Of a DNA stretch of 64,000 nt, positions 44,319 to 53,187 are shown one piece after another. The notes beneath the pieces were generated by a model that was given only the letters and a program-made list of their open reading frames with translations, was not told where the DNA came from and ran no database searches. Each line of letters opens with the position of its first letter. Positions within the stretch are counted from its first letter, which is position 1. Source of the stretch: Paracoccaceae bacterium (GTDB lineage Bacteria; Pseudomonadota; Alphaproteobacteria; Rhodobacterales; Rhodobacteraceae); assembly GCA_024636555.1 (NCBI GenBank), contig JAGXGW010000061.1, positions 62,001-126,000 of the forward strand, read 5' to 3'. The translations under genes were made by a program, and so were the position numbers.

Positions 44319-46031
44319 ATGTCGGCAAGGGTCACATCAAGGCCGGGCATCCGCCCTGCCAACGGGCTGTCACATGTGGCAGGCTCGACCGAGCGCCCGC
44401 TGATCGCGGCGACGATCCCGGCCTTTATGGCCGAGGTGGTCCGCCGCCACGGTGACCGCACGGCGGCAGTATTCCGGCAGACAGGCGACCGTTGGAGCTA
44501 CACTGAATTCGCCCGCCTGATCGACCGATTGGCGGCGGGCTTGTTGTCCATCGGGGTCTACAAGGGCGACCGTGTGGGTATCTGGTCACCGAACCGCCCC
44601 GAATGGCTGCTGGCGCAATTCGCCACCGCACGGATCGGCGCGATTCTGGTGACCATCAACCCGGCTTACCGCACGTCGGAGCTAGACTATGCGCTGAACA
44701 AGGCGGGTGTCTCCTGCCTGATCGTGGCGCCGCAGTTCAAATCTTCCGATTACATGGCGATGCTGGCGGAACTCGCACCCGAGATGGCGACCTGCCCGCC
44801 GGGACGGCTGCGGGCCGCTCGCCTGCCCGCCTTGCGCGCTGTTGTGCAACTGGGGCCGAAGCCGCGCCCCGGTGCCTTCGCGTTCGAGGCATTGATGGAG
44901 CGCGGCAACCGCGCCGTGCGCACCCGTCTGGATGCGATCAGCGCCAGCCTGCACCCCGATGACGCGATCAACATCCAGTTCACCAGCGGCACCACAGGCG
45001 CGCCCAAAGGGGCCACGCTGAGCCACCGCAATATCATCAATAACGCCATCTCCACCGCCCGCGCCATGCGCCTGCAACCGGGCGAGGGGCTGTGCATTCC
45101 GGTGCCCTTCTACCATTGCTTTGGTATGGTTCTGGGCAACCTGGCGGCCTGTTCCTATGGTGCCACGATGGTCATCCCCGGCGAGGCGTTCGATGCGCGC
45201 GAGACGCTGGCCGCGATTGACGCCGAGGGCTGCGCGGCGGCGCACGGTGTGCCGACGATGTTCCAAACCATGCTGGATCATCCCGAATTTGACAGTTTCG
45301 ATATGCGCAGCCTGCGGACGGGTATCATGGCGGGCGCGCCCTGTCCCGAACCGCTGATGCGCCGGGTGATGGAGCGGATGCATTGCCGCCAGATCACCAT
45401 CGGGTACGGGATGACGGAAACGAGCCCGATTTCGTTCCAATCGGCCGTGGATGATCCGGTGGACAGGCGGGTCTCGACCGTGGGTCGCATCCAGCCGCAT
45501 GTGGAATGCAAGGTTGTCGATGCCGAGGGGCGCACTCTGCCGGTGGGGCAGCAGGGCGAATTGCTGACACGCGGTTATCTGGTGATGAAAGGCTACTGGA
45601 ACGATCCAGAGCGCACCGCTGAAGCGATACAAGGCGGTTGGATGCAGACCGGCGATCTGGCGACGATCGACGCGGAGGGATATTGCAGGATCACGGGCCG
45701 TTCCAAGGATATGCTGATCCGTGGCGGAGAGAATGTGTATCCGGCGGAGATCGAGGCGTTTCTGGCCACCCATCCCGATATATCGCAAGCGCAGGTCTTT
45801 GGCCTGCCCGATCCCAAATTCGGTGAGGAGATTGCCGTCTGGGTGATCCTGCGCCCCGGTGCTGCGATGTCGGAGGAGGCGTTGCGCGAGTGGTGCCGTG
45901 GCAAGATCGCGCATTACAAGGTGCCGCGCTATGTCCGGTTCGTGGCCGAGATGCCGATGACGGTGACGGGCAAGCCGCAGAAATTCGTGATGCGTGACCA
46001 GATGATTGCCGACTTGGGGCTGAGTGCCTGA
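44319..46031 (+). CDS. AMP-dependent acyl-CoA synthetase/ligase
   Basis: This 570-residue adenylating enzyme has the ATP motif [16 protein letters not shown], then [13 protein letters not shown], the A5 motif [12 protein letters not shown], the hinge [36 protein letters not shown] in separate conserved blocks, and the catalytic Lys near the end in TVTGKPQKF. It resembles medium/long-chain fatty-acyl-CoA ligases. Following the amidase by 17 nt, it would activate the carboxylic acid released from the imported amide. ATG 44319 follows GGGGGA. Confidence 0.87.
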   Translation: MSARVTSRPGIRPANGLSHVAGSTERPLIAATIPAFMAEVVRRHGDRTAAVFRQTGDRWSYTEFARLIDRLAAGLLSIGVYKGDRVGIWSPNRPEWLLAQFATARIGAILVTINPAYRTSELDYALNKAGVSCLIVAPQFKSSDYMAMLAELAPEMATCPPGRLRAARLPALRAVVQLGPKPRPGAFAFEALMERGNRAVRTRLDAISASLHPDDAINIQFTSGTTGAPKGATLSHRNIINNAISTARAMRLQPGEGLCIPVPFYHCFGMVLGNLAACSYGATMVIPGEAFDARETLAAIDAEGCAAAHGVPTMFQTMLDHPEFDSFDMRSLRTGIMAGAPCPEPLMRRVMERMHCRQITIGYGMTETSPISFQSAVDDPVDRRVSTVGRIQPHVECKVVDAEGRTLPVGQQGELLTRGYLVMKGYWNDPERTAEAIQGGWMQTGDLATIDAEGYCRITGRSKDMLIRGGENVYPAEIEAFLATHPDISQAQVFGLPDPKFGEEIAVWVILRPGAAMSEEALREWCRGKIAHYKVPRYVRFVAEMPMTVTGKPQKFVMRDQMIADLGLSA

Positions 46032-46065
46032 GTGCCTGAGACCCTGACTTTGAAAGGAACCGCCG

Positions 46066-46362
46066 ATGTTCACCCTGACTGCGATCCTGCGCGCCAAGCC
46101 GGGGCATGAAGAGGCTGTGAAGGCAGCGCTGGAAAAGGTGGGGGAGTTTGTCCGCGCGCATGAGCCGGACACGGTCAGCTTTTTTGTCACGCAATCCGCC
46201 GACGATCCCTGCACCTTCGTCACGTATGAGCGGTTTGCAGACGGTGCCGCGATGGAACGGCACAACAACGGCGCAGGCTCGCAAGGGTTCTTTGCCGAGG
46301 CGGGCGCGCTGCTCGATGGCCCCGCCACGGTGGTGACAGGGCCGGAGGTTGTTGCAAGGTAG
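46066..46362 (+). CDS. ABM-family (antibiotic biosynthesis monooxygenase-like) small protein
   Basis: This 98-residue ferredoxin-like-fold protein starts MFTLTAILRAKPGHEEAVKAAL and has VSFFVTQSADDPCTFVTYERF and the MERHNN segment, matching the ABM/YgiN group of cofactor-free quinol monooxygenases. It ends the amidase operon, 34 nt after the ligase gene, behind GAAAGGA. A role in oxidising an aromatic product is possible, but family members often have no assigned substrate. Confidence 0.8.
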   Translation: MFTLTAILRAKPGHEEAVKAALEKVGEFVRAHEPDTVSFFVTQSADDPCTFVTYERFADGAAMERHNNGAGSQGFFAEAGALLDGPATVVTGPEVVAR

Positions 46363-46592
46363 CGTTCGCCACTTGATACGAGTTTCCCTTTGTCGGCTTG
46401 GAACGCGTTGGGCGGATTGTCAACGAGTCGCGCATCGCCGTGCCGGGGGGCGGCCCGGCGATGCGCGGCGGCGCTTCGCGCCTTGTTCCGCGTGAGGACA
46501 GACGTGAACGGGGGAGATTCCGCAGAACCGCCTGTCGCCACCCCAAAACCCGAGATCGGAAAACCCCCGTCAGACGGCGGACACGCGCGCCA

Positions 46593-47354
46593 TTACAACT
46601 GCACGCCTTTGGTCAGCGCACCGTCGATCACCAGATTGGTGCCGCTGGTAAAGCTGGAGGCGGGCGAGGACAAAAACACCACGCCCCGCGCGATCTCTTC
46701 GGGTTTGGCCATGCGGCCCATCGGGTTCATCGCCAAGGCCTCTGAAAACAGATCGGGGTTGTTGGTCTCGATCGACTGCCAGATTCCGCCCGCAAAATAT
46801 GTGTTGCCCGGTGACACGGTATTGGCGCGGATGCCCTTGGGGGCGAGCTTCATCGCCAGACCTTGGGCGTAATGCACGAGGGCGGCCTTGAACGCGCCGT
46901 AAGCGGGACCGGTAAAATCGACCTCGCGCCCCGAGACGGACGAGATCAGCGTGATCGCCGCCGCGTCGGATTTTTCCAGCCATGGCATCGCGGCATTCAC
47001 CAACCGGACCGAATGCATCATATCGGTGTCAAAGCCCGATTGCCACGCCGCCTCGTCATCGGAGACGGCCAAGGCCGAAACATTGGCCACCACGATGTCG
47101 ATCCCGCCGAGGGTTGCGGCGCTGTCATGCACCCATGATTTCAGCGCATGCGCGTTGGAGACATCCACCGCGCGGCCAAAGACGTTTGCCCCCTTGGCGT
47201 TCAGCGCCTCGACCGTGGCAGTCACCCCGTTGGCATCGCGGGCGCAGACTGCAACCGCCGCACCCTCGCTTGCGAAAATCTCGGCACAATGCAGGCCGAT
47301 CCCCTTGGTACCGCCCGTGACCAGCACGCGCAGGCCTTTCAATCCCAGATCCAT
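46593..47354 (-). CDS. Short-chain dehydrogenase/reductase
   Basis: This 253-residue classical SDR has the cofactor motif TGGTKGIG, DVSNAHAL, VVANVSALA (NNAG equivalent), Ser in LISSVSG, and the catalytic YGAFK. It ends DGALTKGVQ like many FabG-type enzymes. The NNAG motif is replaced by NVSA, which is seen in some SDR groups. It lies 13 bp downstream of the amidase gene at 47368 on the same strand, so the two are probably cotranscribed. It converges on the large amidase operon. Confidence 0.86.
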   Translation of the reverse strand: MDLGLKGLRVLVTGGTKGIGLHCAEIFASEGAAVAVCARDANGVTATVEALNAKGANVFGRAVDVSNAHALKSWVHDSAATLGGIDIVVANVSALAVSDDEAAWQSGFDTDMMHSVRLVNAAMPWLEKSDAAAITLISSVSGREVDFTGPAYGAFKAALVHYAQGLAMKLAPKGIRANTVSPGNTYFAGGIWQSIETNNPDLFSEALAMNPMGRMAKPEEIARGVVFLSSPASSFTSGTNLVIDGALTKGVQL

Positions 47355-47367
47355 GTCTTGTGTCCCT

Positions 47368-48357
47368 TCAAACCAGATATTTTTTCAACATGGATGCACC
47401 CAGCGAATATTTCGGGTCCACCATATTGCCCACGCGCATCTTTCCGGCCTGTGTCGCCAGAAAATACGCCTCCGATTCCTCGAACCCGTAATCTTCGACC
47501 ATCCAGCGGATCAGGTCGCGGTAGGCCATCCGGGCGGCATCCTCCATCGGGCGGGCAGAGCCGACGGACATGATGAACTCCTCGGTCTCCAGCCGGACGC
47601 CGGGGATCGACCAGCCTTTGATCAGGTCGATCTGCACGGTCACCGTGGCAGGAATCTCGACAGCGACGCCGCAGAGTTCCCCGTCACCCTGCCGTCCGTG
47701 ACAATCGCCGATATAGAAATACGCCCCCTCGCGCTGGACGGGGAAATAGATCACGGCGCCGGGGGCCACATCCGGCAGGTCCATATTGCCGCCGTAATAG
47801 TCTGGCACCAGCGAGGAGATTGCCTCGATCTCGGGGGACACGCCCATCGTGCCGACAAAAGGCTCGTAGGGCAGGGTGATCCTGTCGGAGAATTTTACAC
47901 CGTCCGGTGTCACCTCCATCTTCTTCACGCGCTCGGCGATAGGTGCATTCAGATGCGTGAGGCTGCTGGCGACCAGACCGCCGAAATCAGGGATCAGTGC
48001 CGTGGTGCCAGCAGGCTGTGGACCACGCGGCAGCAGGCTTTTGATATGCACCGCCAGAACGTCACCCTTTTGGGCGCCTTCCACCGAAATGGGGCCGTTC
48101 TGCGGGTTCACGAACGGCATGTTCAGCACTTTGGAGGGCAGATCATCCTCGGTTTTGACCGCGCCGCCGAAGGCATCCAGCGTCTCGACCGCGACCACAT
48201 CGCCGGGGGCGATATGCATCACAGGTTCGGCATAGGGGCCGTAGACGTAATGGAACTCTCCTTGCGCCTTTTCGGTCAGATGATGTTGCGCCCCTTCACG
48301 TGCCTGCGCCACGCCAAGCCGCCCCATGACCGAGGAATTGAGCCACGCCATTTCCAT
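47368..48357 (-). CDS. Acetamidase/formamidase family protein
   Basis: This 329-residue protein has FmdA-family features: MHIAPGDVVAVETLDAFGG near residue 50, NPQNGPISVEGAQKGDVLAV, YGGNMDLPDVAPGAVIYFPV, GDCHGRQGDGELCGVAVE, and EAYFLATQAGKMRVGN near the C terminus. It should hydrolyse formamide or a short amide. GGGAAGGG precedes two close ATGs (48357 and 48351), and either may be used. It lies opposite the amide importer operon and may complete the same pathway. Confidence 0.87.
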   Translation of the reverse strand: MEMAWLNSSVMGRLGVAQAREGAQHHLTEKAQGEFHYVYGPYAEPVMHIAPGDVVAVETLDAFGGAVKTEDDLPSKVLNMPFVNPQNGPISVEGAQKGDVLAVHIKSLLPRGPQPAGTTALIPDFGGLVASSLTHLNAPIAERVKKMEVTPDGVKFSDRITLPYEPFVGTMGVSPEIEAISSLVPDYYGGNMDLPDVAPGAVIYFPVQREGAYFYIGDCHGRQGDGELCGVAVEIPATVTVQIDLIKGWSIPGVRLETEEFIMSVGSARPMEDAARMAYRDLIRWMVEDYGFEESEAYFLATQAGKMRVGNMVDPKYSLGASMLKKYLV

Positions 48358-48516
48358 ATCCCTTCCCTATTGCTTACCTTGGGGAAGTTTAGGTTCTCAG
48401 AGCATTCTGGCAAGCGAGATTGCGGTGTCTTGCGTCGATCATGCAGTTCTTTTGGTCCGGCGATCACCTTGCGCCTGAAAGCGCGGCGACGCGCCGGCGT
48501 CTGTATGTCCTGAAAT

Positions 48517-48542
48517 GGAACCCGAAGGGTCGTGAAGCAGTT
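48517..48542 (+). promoter_or_regulatory. Near-consensus EcfG-type site before the DUF2383-like gene
   Basis: GGAAC at 48517-48521 is followed after 17 bp by AGTT (48539-48542), one mismatch to CGTT. It lies 43 bp before ATG 48585. It is weaker than the six exact sites. Confidence 0.35.
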
Positions 48543-48584
48543 AATGCCCTGACCGCTTATGGTTACCAAAAAGGGAATGGCGAG

Positions 48585-49067
48585 ATGCTCAGGCCGGAAA
48601 TAGGACGCATGATGCTGGATACAGCAACAGGTCAAACGGAAGGAAACGAGCCGGACGTTGCGGATGCCGTTGCGGATCTGCATACCCGGACCGTCGACGC
48701 GCTGGCTGGCTTCGAAACGATGGTCGAGAAAGCAGAGCCCGCGTTTCGCGATATCGTGGAACGGTTCCGCGATTTGCATGCGCGTCATGCGGGCGTTCTC
48801 AAGGCGATCCTCGCCGATCTGGGGATCGAGGTGGATGATGACGGGTCTTTCATGGGCACCGTCAACGAGGCGGTTGTCAGCCTGCGGGCCTTTTTCGACG
48901 AGATCGACGAAGACTCGATGGACAACATCCGCAGCGGCGAAGAGCACGTGTTGCGGGCTTTTGACGCCGCGATTGCCGGTGGTCTGTCCCAGCCGCACGA
49001 AACCAGCATCTCGGAGATGCGCGCCGAACTGCGCGATCTGCTGGACGCGACGAAGGATATCGACTGA
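48585..49067 (+). CDS. DUF2383/PA2169-type four-helix-bundle protein
   Basis: This protein of about 160 residues is all-helical. It has the block VADLHTRTVDALAGFETMVEKAEPAFRD in separate helices, and GSFMGTVNEAVVSLRAFFD followed by IRSGEEHVLRAFDAAI. This fits the PA2169/DUF2383 group of ferritin-like stress proteins of unknown activity. The start is uncertain: ATG 48585 fits the site at 48517, while ATG 48609 is also possible; the longer frame back to 48420 is not supported. The 48358-48516 stretch upstream holds nothing recognisable. Confidence 0.7.
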   Translation: MLRPEIGRMMLDTATGQTEGNEPDVADAVADLHTRTVDALAGFETMVEKAEPAFRDIVERFRDLHARHAGVLKAILADLGIEVDDDGSFMGTVNEAVVSLRAFFDEIDEDSMDNIRSGEEHVLRAFDAAIAGGLSQPHETSISEMRAELRDLLDATKDID

Positions 49068-49100
49068 CCGTCCCGCAGCCCTGTTGCAACAGACATGATG

Positions 49101-49134
49101 GCCGCACCGCGTGAAAAGCATGGTGCGGCGCTTT
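49101..49134 (+). terminator. Intrinsic terminator after the DUF2383-like gene
   Basis: GCCGCACC (49101-49108) pairs with GGTGCGGC (49122-49129), followed by GCTTTT. It sits between convergent genes and ends just before the stop codon of the aldehyde dehydrogenase gene. Confidence 0.7.
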
Positions 49135-49138
49135 TGTG

Positions 49139-50554
49139 TCAGCGTATCAGGAAAGACAGGATCCGCGCGGCCATCTTGCCGAACGGCGGGCGCAGCAGGG
49201 TTGCGCCGTTCCAGCGGCCCTGCTCGAAAATCCCTTTGGCGTGGCTGAAACGGCGGAACCCTTCGGTGCCGTGATAGGCACCCATGCCACTGGCTCCCAC
49301 GCCGCCGAATGGCAGATCGTCCTGTGCGAAATGGACCAAGGTGCCGTTGATCGTGACATTGCCCGATGTGGTGCCCCCCAGTACGCGCCGCTGCGACGTC
49401 TGGTCATGGCCGAAATAGTAAAGCGCCAAGGGGCGGGGGCGCGCATCGACAAAGGCAACGGCCTGTTCGAGCGAGCCATAGGTAAAGACCGGCAGGATCG
49501 GGCCGAATATCTCTTCTTCCGCAATATCCATCGCATCGGTAACGCCCAGCACGACGGTCGGCTGCATCGCCCGCGCGGGCGCGCTCTGCGCGGAATGGCC
49601 CACCTTGCGGACGGTTGCCCCCTTGGTGCCGGCATCCTCCAGCAGGCCGTTCAGCCGCGACAGATGCCTGTCGTTGAAGACCCATGTGTAATCCTTGCTG
49701 GCGGGACCGTCCGGGTAGGTTGTTTTGACAGCCGCATCATAGCTGGTCAGAAAGGCGGACAGATCGTCCTCGTGGACCAGTGCGTAATCCGGCGCGATGC
49801 AGGTCTGGCCACCGTTGATCAGCTTGCCGAACGCGATTCCCGCTGCGGCGTGATCCATCGGGTGGCCCTTTTCGACAATCACCGGCGATTTGCCCCCCAG
49901 TTCCAGCGTCACGGGCACCAGATTCCGGCTGGCGGCCTGCATGACCTTCCGGCCAACGGCGGTGCTGCCGGTGAAGATCAGGTGATCGAACGGCAGCGCC
50001 GAGAAGGCGGCCCCGACATCCGCATCGCCATTGACCACCGCAACCTGATCCAACGGGAAAAGCTGGCCCATGATCTCTTCCAGCAACGCATTTATGGCTG
50101 GCGTGAATTCCGACGGCTTGAGCATCACCCGGTTGCCTGCGGCCATCGCCGTGGCCAGCGGCATCAGCGCAAGGATCAGCGGATAGTTCCACGGCGACAT
50201 CACACCCACCACGCCAAGCGGCTGATATTCCACCCGCGCTGCACCCTGACGCATCTGCAACGCGACATGGCGTTTTTCGGGCCGCATCATGCGCCGCAGG
50301 TTCTTGTGCAAATAGTCGATCCCGCTCAGAACGCTTGCGGTCTCTGTCAGGCTCGTCTCGATGTGGGACCGATGCCCGAAATCCGCGTCGATGGCGGCTT
50401 CGATGCGGCGGCGGTTGGAAACAACCGCCGCGCGCAGGTTAGCAAGATCGGCGCGGCGCGCCTCAAGGGTCGGCGCCCCGTCACGGCGGTAGGCCGCACG
50501 CTGTGCCGCCAAAAGACGGTGGGCTTGCGGCGGGGTGGCGGCTTCGCTGGTCAA
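49139..50554 (-). CDS. Aldehyde dehydrogenase, coniferyl-aldehyde dehydrogenase type
   Basis: This 471-residue NAD(P)-dependent enzyme has FTGSTAVGRKVMQAA, the general base in LELGGKSP, the nucleophile Cys in NGGQTCIAPDY, and EEEIFGPILPV. The hydrophobic C-terminal end and PWNYPLILALMPL resemble class 3/coniferyl aldehyde dehydrogenases. The only supported start is TTG at 50554: AAGGAC lies 7 nt upstream, and the frame upstream runs into the ene-reductase gene as shadow. It follows that gene by 40 nt, so both are probably expressed together for handling reactive aldehydes. Confidence 0.85.
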   Translation of the reverse strand: MTSEAATPPQAHRLLAAQRAAYRRDGAPTLEARRADLANLRAAVVSNRRRIEAAIDADFGHRSHIETSLTETASVLSGIDYLHKNLRRMMRPEKRHVALQMRQGAARVEYQPLGVVGVMSPWNYPLILALMPLATAMAAGNRVMLKPSEFTPAINALLEEIMGQLFPLDQVAVVNGDADVGAAFSALPFDHLIFTGSTAVGRKVMQAASRNLVPVTLELGGKSPVIVEKGHPMDHAAAGIAFGKLINGGQTCIAPDYALVHEDDLSAFLTSYDAAVKTTYPDGPASKDYTWVFNDRHLSRLNGLLEDAGTKGATVRKVGHSAQSAPARAMQPTVVLGVTDAMDIAEEEIFGPILPVFTYGSLEQAVAFVDARPRPLALYYFGHDQTSQRRVLGGTTSGNVTINGTLVHFAQDDLPFGGVGASGMGAYHGTEGFRRFSHAKGIFEQGRWNGATLLRPPFGKMAARILSFLIR

Positions 50555-50594
50555 AGTGTGTGTCCTTGCTGTTGTGCCGGATGTTGTGAAAGGA

Positions 50595-51674
50595 TCAGGC
50601 GAGGGCGGGATAGTCCGTGTAGCCTTTGGTCCCGCCACCATACATCGTGGCCCTGTCCGGTTCTGCCAAAGCCGCCCCCGTCTCAAGCCGTTTGACCAGA
50701 TCGGGATTGGCGATGAAGGGCCGCCCGAAGGCAAAAAGATCCGCCTTGTTGTCAGCCAGTTGCTGCTTGGCAAGGGGCAGGTCGTAGCCGTTGTTGGCGA
50801 TATAGGTGTTGCGGAACGCAGCGCGCAGCGCGTCGTAATCGAACGGTGCATTGTCACGCGCGCCGCCTGTCGATCCTTCGACAATGTGCAGATAGACCAG
50901 CTCCAGCTTGTCGAGTTCGCGCACGATATGGTCAAATTGCGCCTGCGGTTCGCTGCAGGAGATCCCGTTGGCGGGGGAGACGGGCGACAGGCGGATGCCC
51001 GTGCGATTGGCCCCGATCTCTCCGGCCACCGCAGCCGCCACCTCCAGCATCAGCCGCGCGCGGTTCTCGATAGAGCCGCCGTAGGCATCGGTGCGGTGGT
51101 TGGCACCGTCCTTTGCGAACTGGTCCAGCAGATAGCCGTTGGCGCCATGTATCTCGACACCGTCGAACCCCGCCATGATCGCATTGGCGGCCGCCTTGCG
51201 GAAATCCTCAACGATCCCCGGCAGTTCTTCAAATTCCAGCGCACGGGGGGCAGAGACCTCGACAAAGCCGTTGTTGACGAAGGTCTTGCCCTTGGCGGGG
51301 ATGGCAGACGGCGCGACGGGTGCCGCCCCGTCCTTTTGCAAATCGACATGCGAGATCCGGCCCACATGCCACAGTTGCATGAAGATCTTGCCGCCCGCCG
51401 CGTGAACTGCATCCGTCACAACCCGCCAGCCCGTGATCTGCTCTTGTGTATAGATCCCCGGCGTATCCTGATAGCCCTGACCCTGCTGCGAGACTTGCGA
51501 CGCCTCCGAGATGATCAGCCCCGCCGAGGCCCGCTGCGTGTAATATTCCGCCGCCTGCGGGCTGGGCACAAGACCCGCCGCAGCGCGGTTGCGCGTCAGC
51601 GGGGCCATGACGATGCGATTGGAAAGTGTGATGTCGCCCATTGTGTAGGGGGCAAAAAGGCTGGTCTGTGTCAT
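50595..51674 (-). CDS. Old yellow enzyme family ene-reductase (NemA-like)
   Basis: This 359-residue FMN enzyme has APLTRNRAAAGLVPS, the active-site HGANGYLLDQF with the His/Asn pair, TDAYGGSIENRARLMLEV, and FGRPFIANPDLVKRL. It reduces activated alkenes such as N-ethylmaleimide or unsaturated aldehydes. I chose ATG 51674 because GAAAG lies 6 nt upstream; ATG 51680 is the alternative. With the downstream aldehyde dehydrogenase it suggests electrophile detoxification. Confidence 0.87.
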   Translation of the reverse strand: MTQTSLFAPYTMGDITLSNRIVMAPLTRNRAAAGLVPSPQAAEYYTQRASAGLIISEASQVSQQGQGYQDTPGIYTQEQITGWRVVTDAVHAAGGKIFMQLWHVGRISHVDLQKDGAAPVAPSAIPAKGKTFVNNGFVEVSAPRALEFEELPGIVEDFRKAAANAIMAGFDGVEIHGANGYLLDQFAKDGANHRTDAYGGSIENRARLMLEVAAAVAGEIGANRTGIRLSPVSPANGISCSEPQAQFDHIVRELDKLELVYLHIVEGSTGGARDNAPFDYDALRAAFRNTYIANNGYDLPLAKQQLADNKADLFAFGRPFIANPDLVKRLETGAALAEPDRATMYGGGTKGYTDYPALA

Positions 51675-52131
51675 TTGCATCTTTCGGATGTTTGTTTCTT
51701 GCGCCGTCCCGCCCTGCGGCACGCCACAAGGCCGCGGCTATGTCTTTTCCGTAGCGGCTTGATGCGACTTCCTGCAATGGAACGGCATAGGCCAAGAGCC
51801 GTACAGGACAAGGACGATAGCCAGAGGGTAAGCGAGGCTGGCAAGGCTGGCAAGGCTGACCCGGGGGCGCGTTTCCTGACCGACGCTGCCCACAACCCGA
51901 CCCTGTCATACGAACGGTTTTGCCGGGCATTCTCGCGGCGGCGGAGAACGCGCGCATCGCAGCGACGGTTGACCTATACGGCTGGCACATCATCTCACAC
52001 CCGATGACAGCTGTTTCCACATGCTTGCCGAACTTTATATTTTCAGACTTTTTCCGCGTGCCGGTCCCGCCGTTCGGAACCTTGATGGCCACCAGCACGT
52101 TAAGCCGGTTAGACTGACAAAAGGTGTTTTC
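51675..52131. other. Intergenic region with stress-promoter signals and a short tandem repeat
   Basis: This 457-bp gap separates divergent genes. It holds an exact EcfG-type promoter (52076-52101) and a one-mismatch site on the plus strand (GGAAC 51779-51783, CGTA 51800-51803, 16 bp apart). It also holds about 2.5 copies of the 9-bp unit GCAAGGCTG near 51834-51859. I see no credible gene between 51675 and 52075. Confidence 0.4.
52076..52101 (+). promoter_or_regulatory. Sigma-EcfG-type promoter upstream of the second YihY gene
   Basis: GGAAC (52076-52080) and CGTT (52098-52101) are 17 bp apart, an exact consensus match, with the ATG 30 bp further on. It lies inside the longer frame from 52021, so it supports the start at 52132. 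Confidence 0.68.
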
Positions 52132-53001
52132 ATGTCCACAACGCGCAGCAATGCCGTACCAGAGGGTTCCAGGTTCACTCGTGGAAAGGAGTTTGCCAAA
52201 CGGCTCTGGACACAAGTGAGTGAAGACCACGTCGGGCTGATCGCTGCCGGCGTCGCCTTCTATGCCTTGCTCGCGCTGTTCCCCGCCATCACCGCGATGA
52301 TGTCGATCGCCGGGCTGATTGTGCAGCCGGGCGAGATCGTGGACCAGTTGCAGCAGTTCTCGGATATCGTGCCCGAGCAGGTGATGACGATCATCGTCGG
52401 GCAGGCGTCGGAGATCGCGGGCAGCCGGTCCGGTGGTCTGGGCCTCGCCGCAGTTCTGGGCATCGGCTTTGCGGTCTGGTCCGCATCGCGGGGCATGGCG
52501 TCTTTGATCGAAGGCATGAATGTCGCCTATGGCGAGAAGGAAACGCGCGGATTCATCAAGTTGAAAGCCGTGACACTGGTGCTGACCCTGCTGGTGGTTT
52601 TTGGGGTTATCTTCGGCATGATGGCAACCATGGCGGTGCCGATCATCCTGTCCTTCGTGGATCTGGGTCAATATGGCAGTGTTGTGAGTTTTGCCATCGT
52701 CTGGGCGGTGCTGCTGGTCTTTACCTTCGGGGGGCTGTCGCTGATCTACCGTTTCGGACCGGATCACTCCGACACCCGCAGCTACAACTGGATGACACCG
52801 GGTGCGCCCGTGGCCTGTCTGTTCTGGGTCGTGGCCTCGGGCGGGTTTGCGTTTTATGTCGGCAACTTCGGGTCCTACAACGAAAGTTTCGGGGCGCTGT
52901 CGGGGGTGATCGTGATGCTGCTGTGGCTCTGGATCTCGGCCTTTGTCGTGCTGCTGGGGGCGGAGCTGAACTCTATCTCCGCACGGATGTCGCAGGAGTG
53001 A
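52132..53001 (+). CDS. YihY/BrkB family inner-membrane protein
   Basis: This 289-residue protein has a short polar N terminus and then the YihY/BrkB core DHVGLIAAGVAFYALLALFP, VWSASRGMASLIEGMNVAYGE, FGGLSLIYRFGPDH, and a last helix LWISAFVVLLGAELN. It has about six membrane helices and lacks the soluble C-terminal domain of the copy at 679-2037. The start follows AAAGGTG and an exact EcfG promoter, so it is probably a stress-induced membrane protein of unknown activity. Confidence 0.85.
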   Translation: MSTTRSNAVPEGSRFTRGKEFAKRLWTQVSEDHVGLIAAGVAFYALLALFPAITAMMSIAGLIVQPGEIVDQLQQFSDIVPEQVMTIIVGQASEIAGSRSGGLGLAAVLGIGFAVWSASRGMASLIEGMNVAYGEKETRGFIKLKAVTLVLTLLVVFGVIFGMMATMAVPIILSFVDLGQYGSVVSFAIVWAVLLVFTFGGLSLIYRFGPDHSDTRSYNWMTPGAPVACLFWVVASGGFAFYVGNFGSYNESFGALSGVIVMLLWLWISAFVVLLGAELNSISARMSQE

Positions 53002-53187
53002 CATTGCCGCGAGGATGCGCGCTGCGGCGCTTGCATCGTGCAGTTCCCCTTGACGGGGCGGCTCTCAGTAGAAACAACGGCGGCTGCAAGGCAATGCAAG
53101 AATCCCGCGCCCAGACATCCCGCGCCCTGCGGCGGAAGCCGTCCTACCTGATACGTGTTTCCCCGTTATCCTCCCAAGGAGCAAAGC

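Noticed and set aside
46380-46400. GGAAC near CGTT in the gap after the ABM gene
   Set aside because: The two boxes are one base apart instead of 16-17, so it is not a promoter of this class.
51834-51859. Short tandem repeat as a possible iteron or CRISPR-like array
   Set aside because: Only about 2.5 copies of a 9-bp unit, with no spacers and no associated genes.
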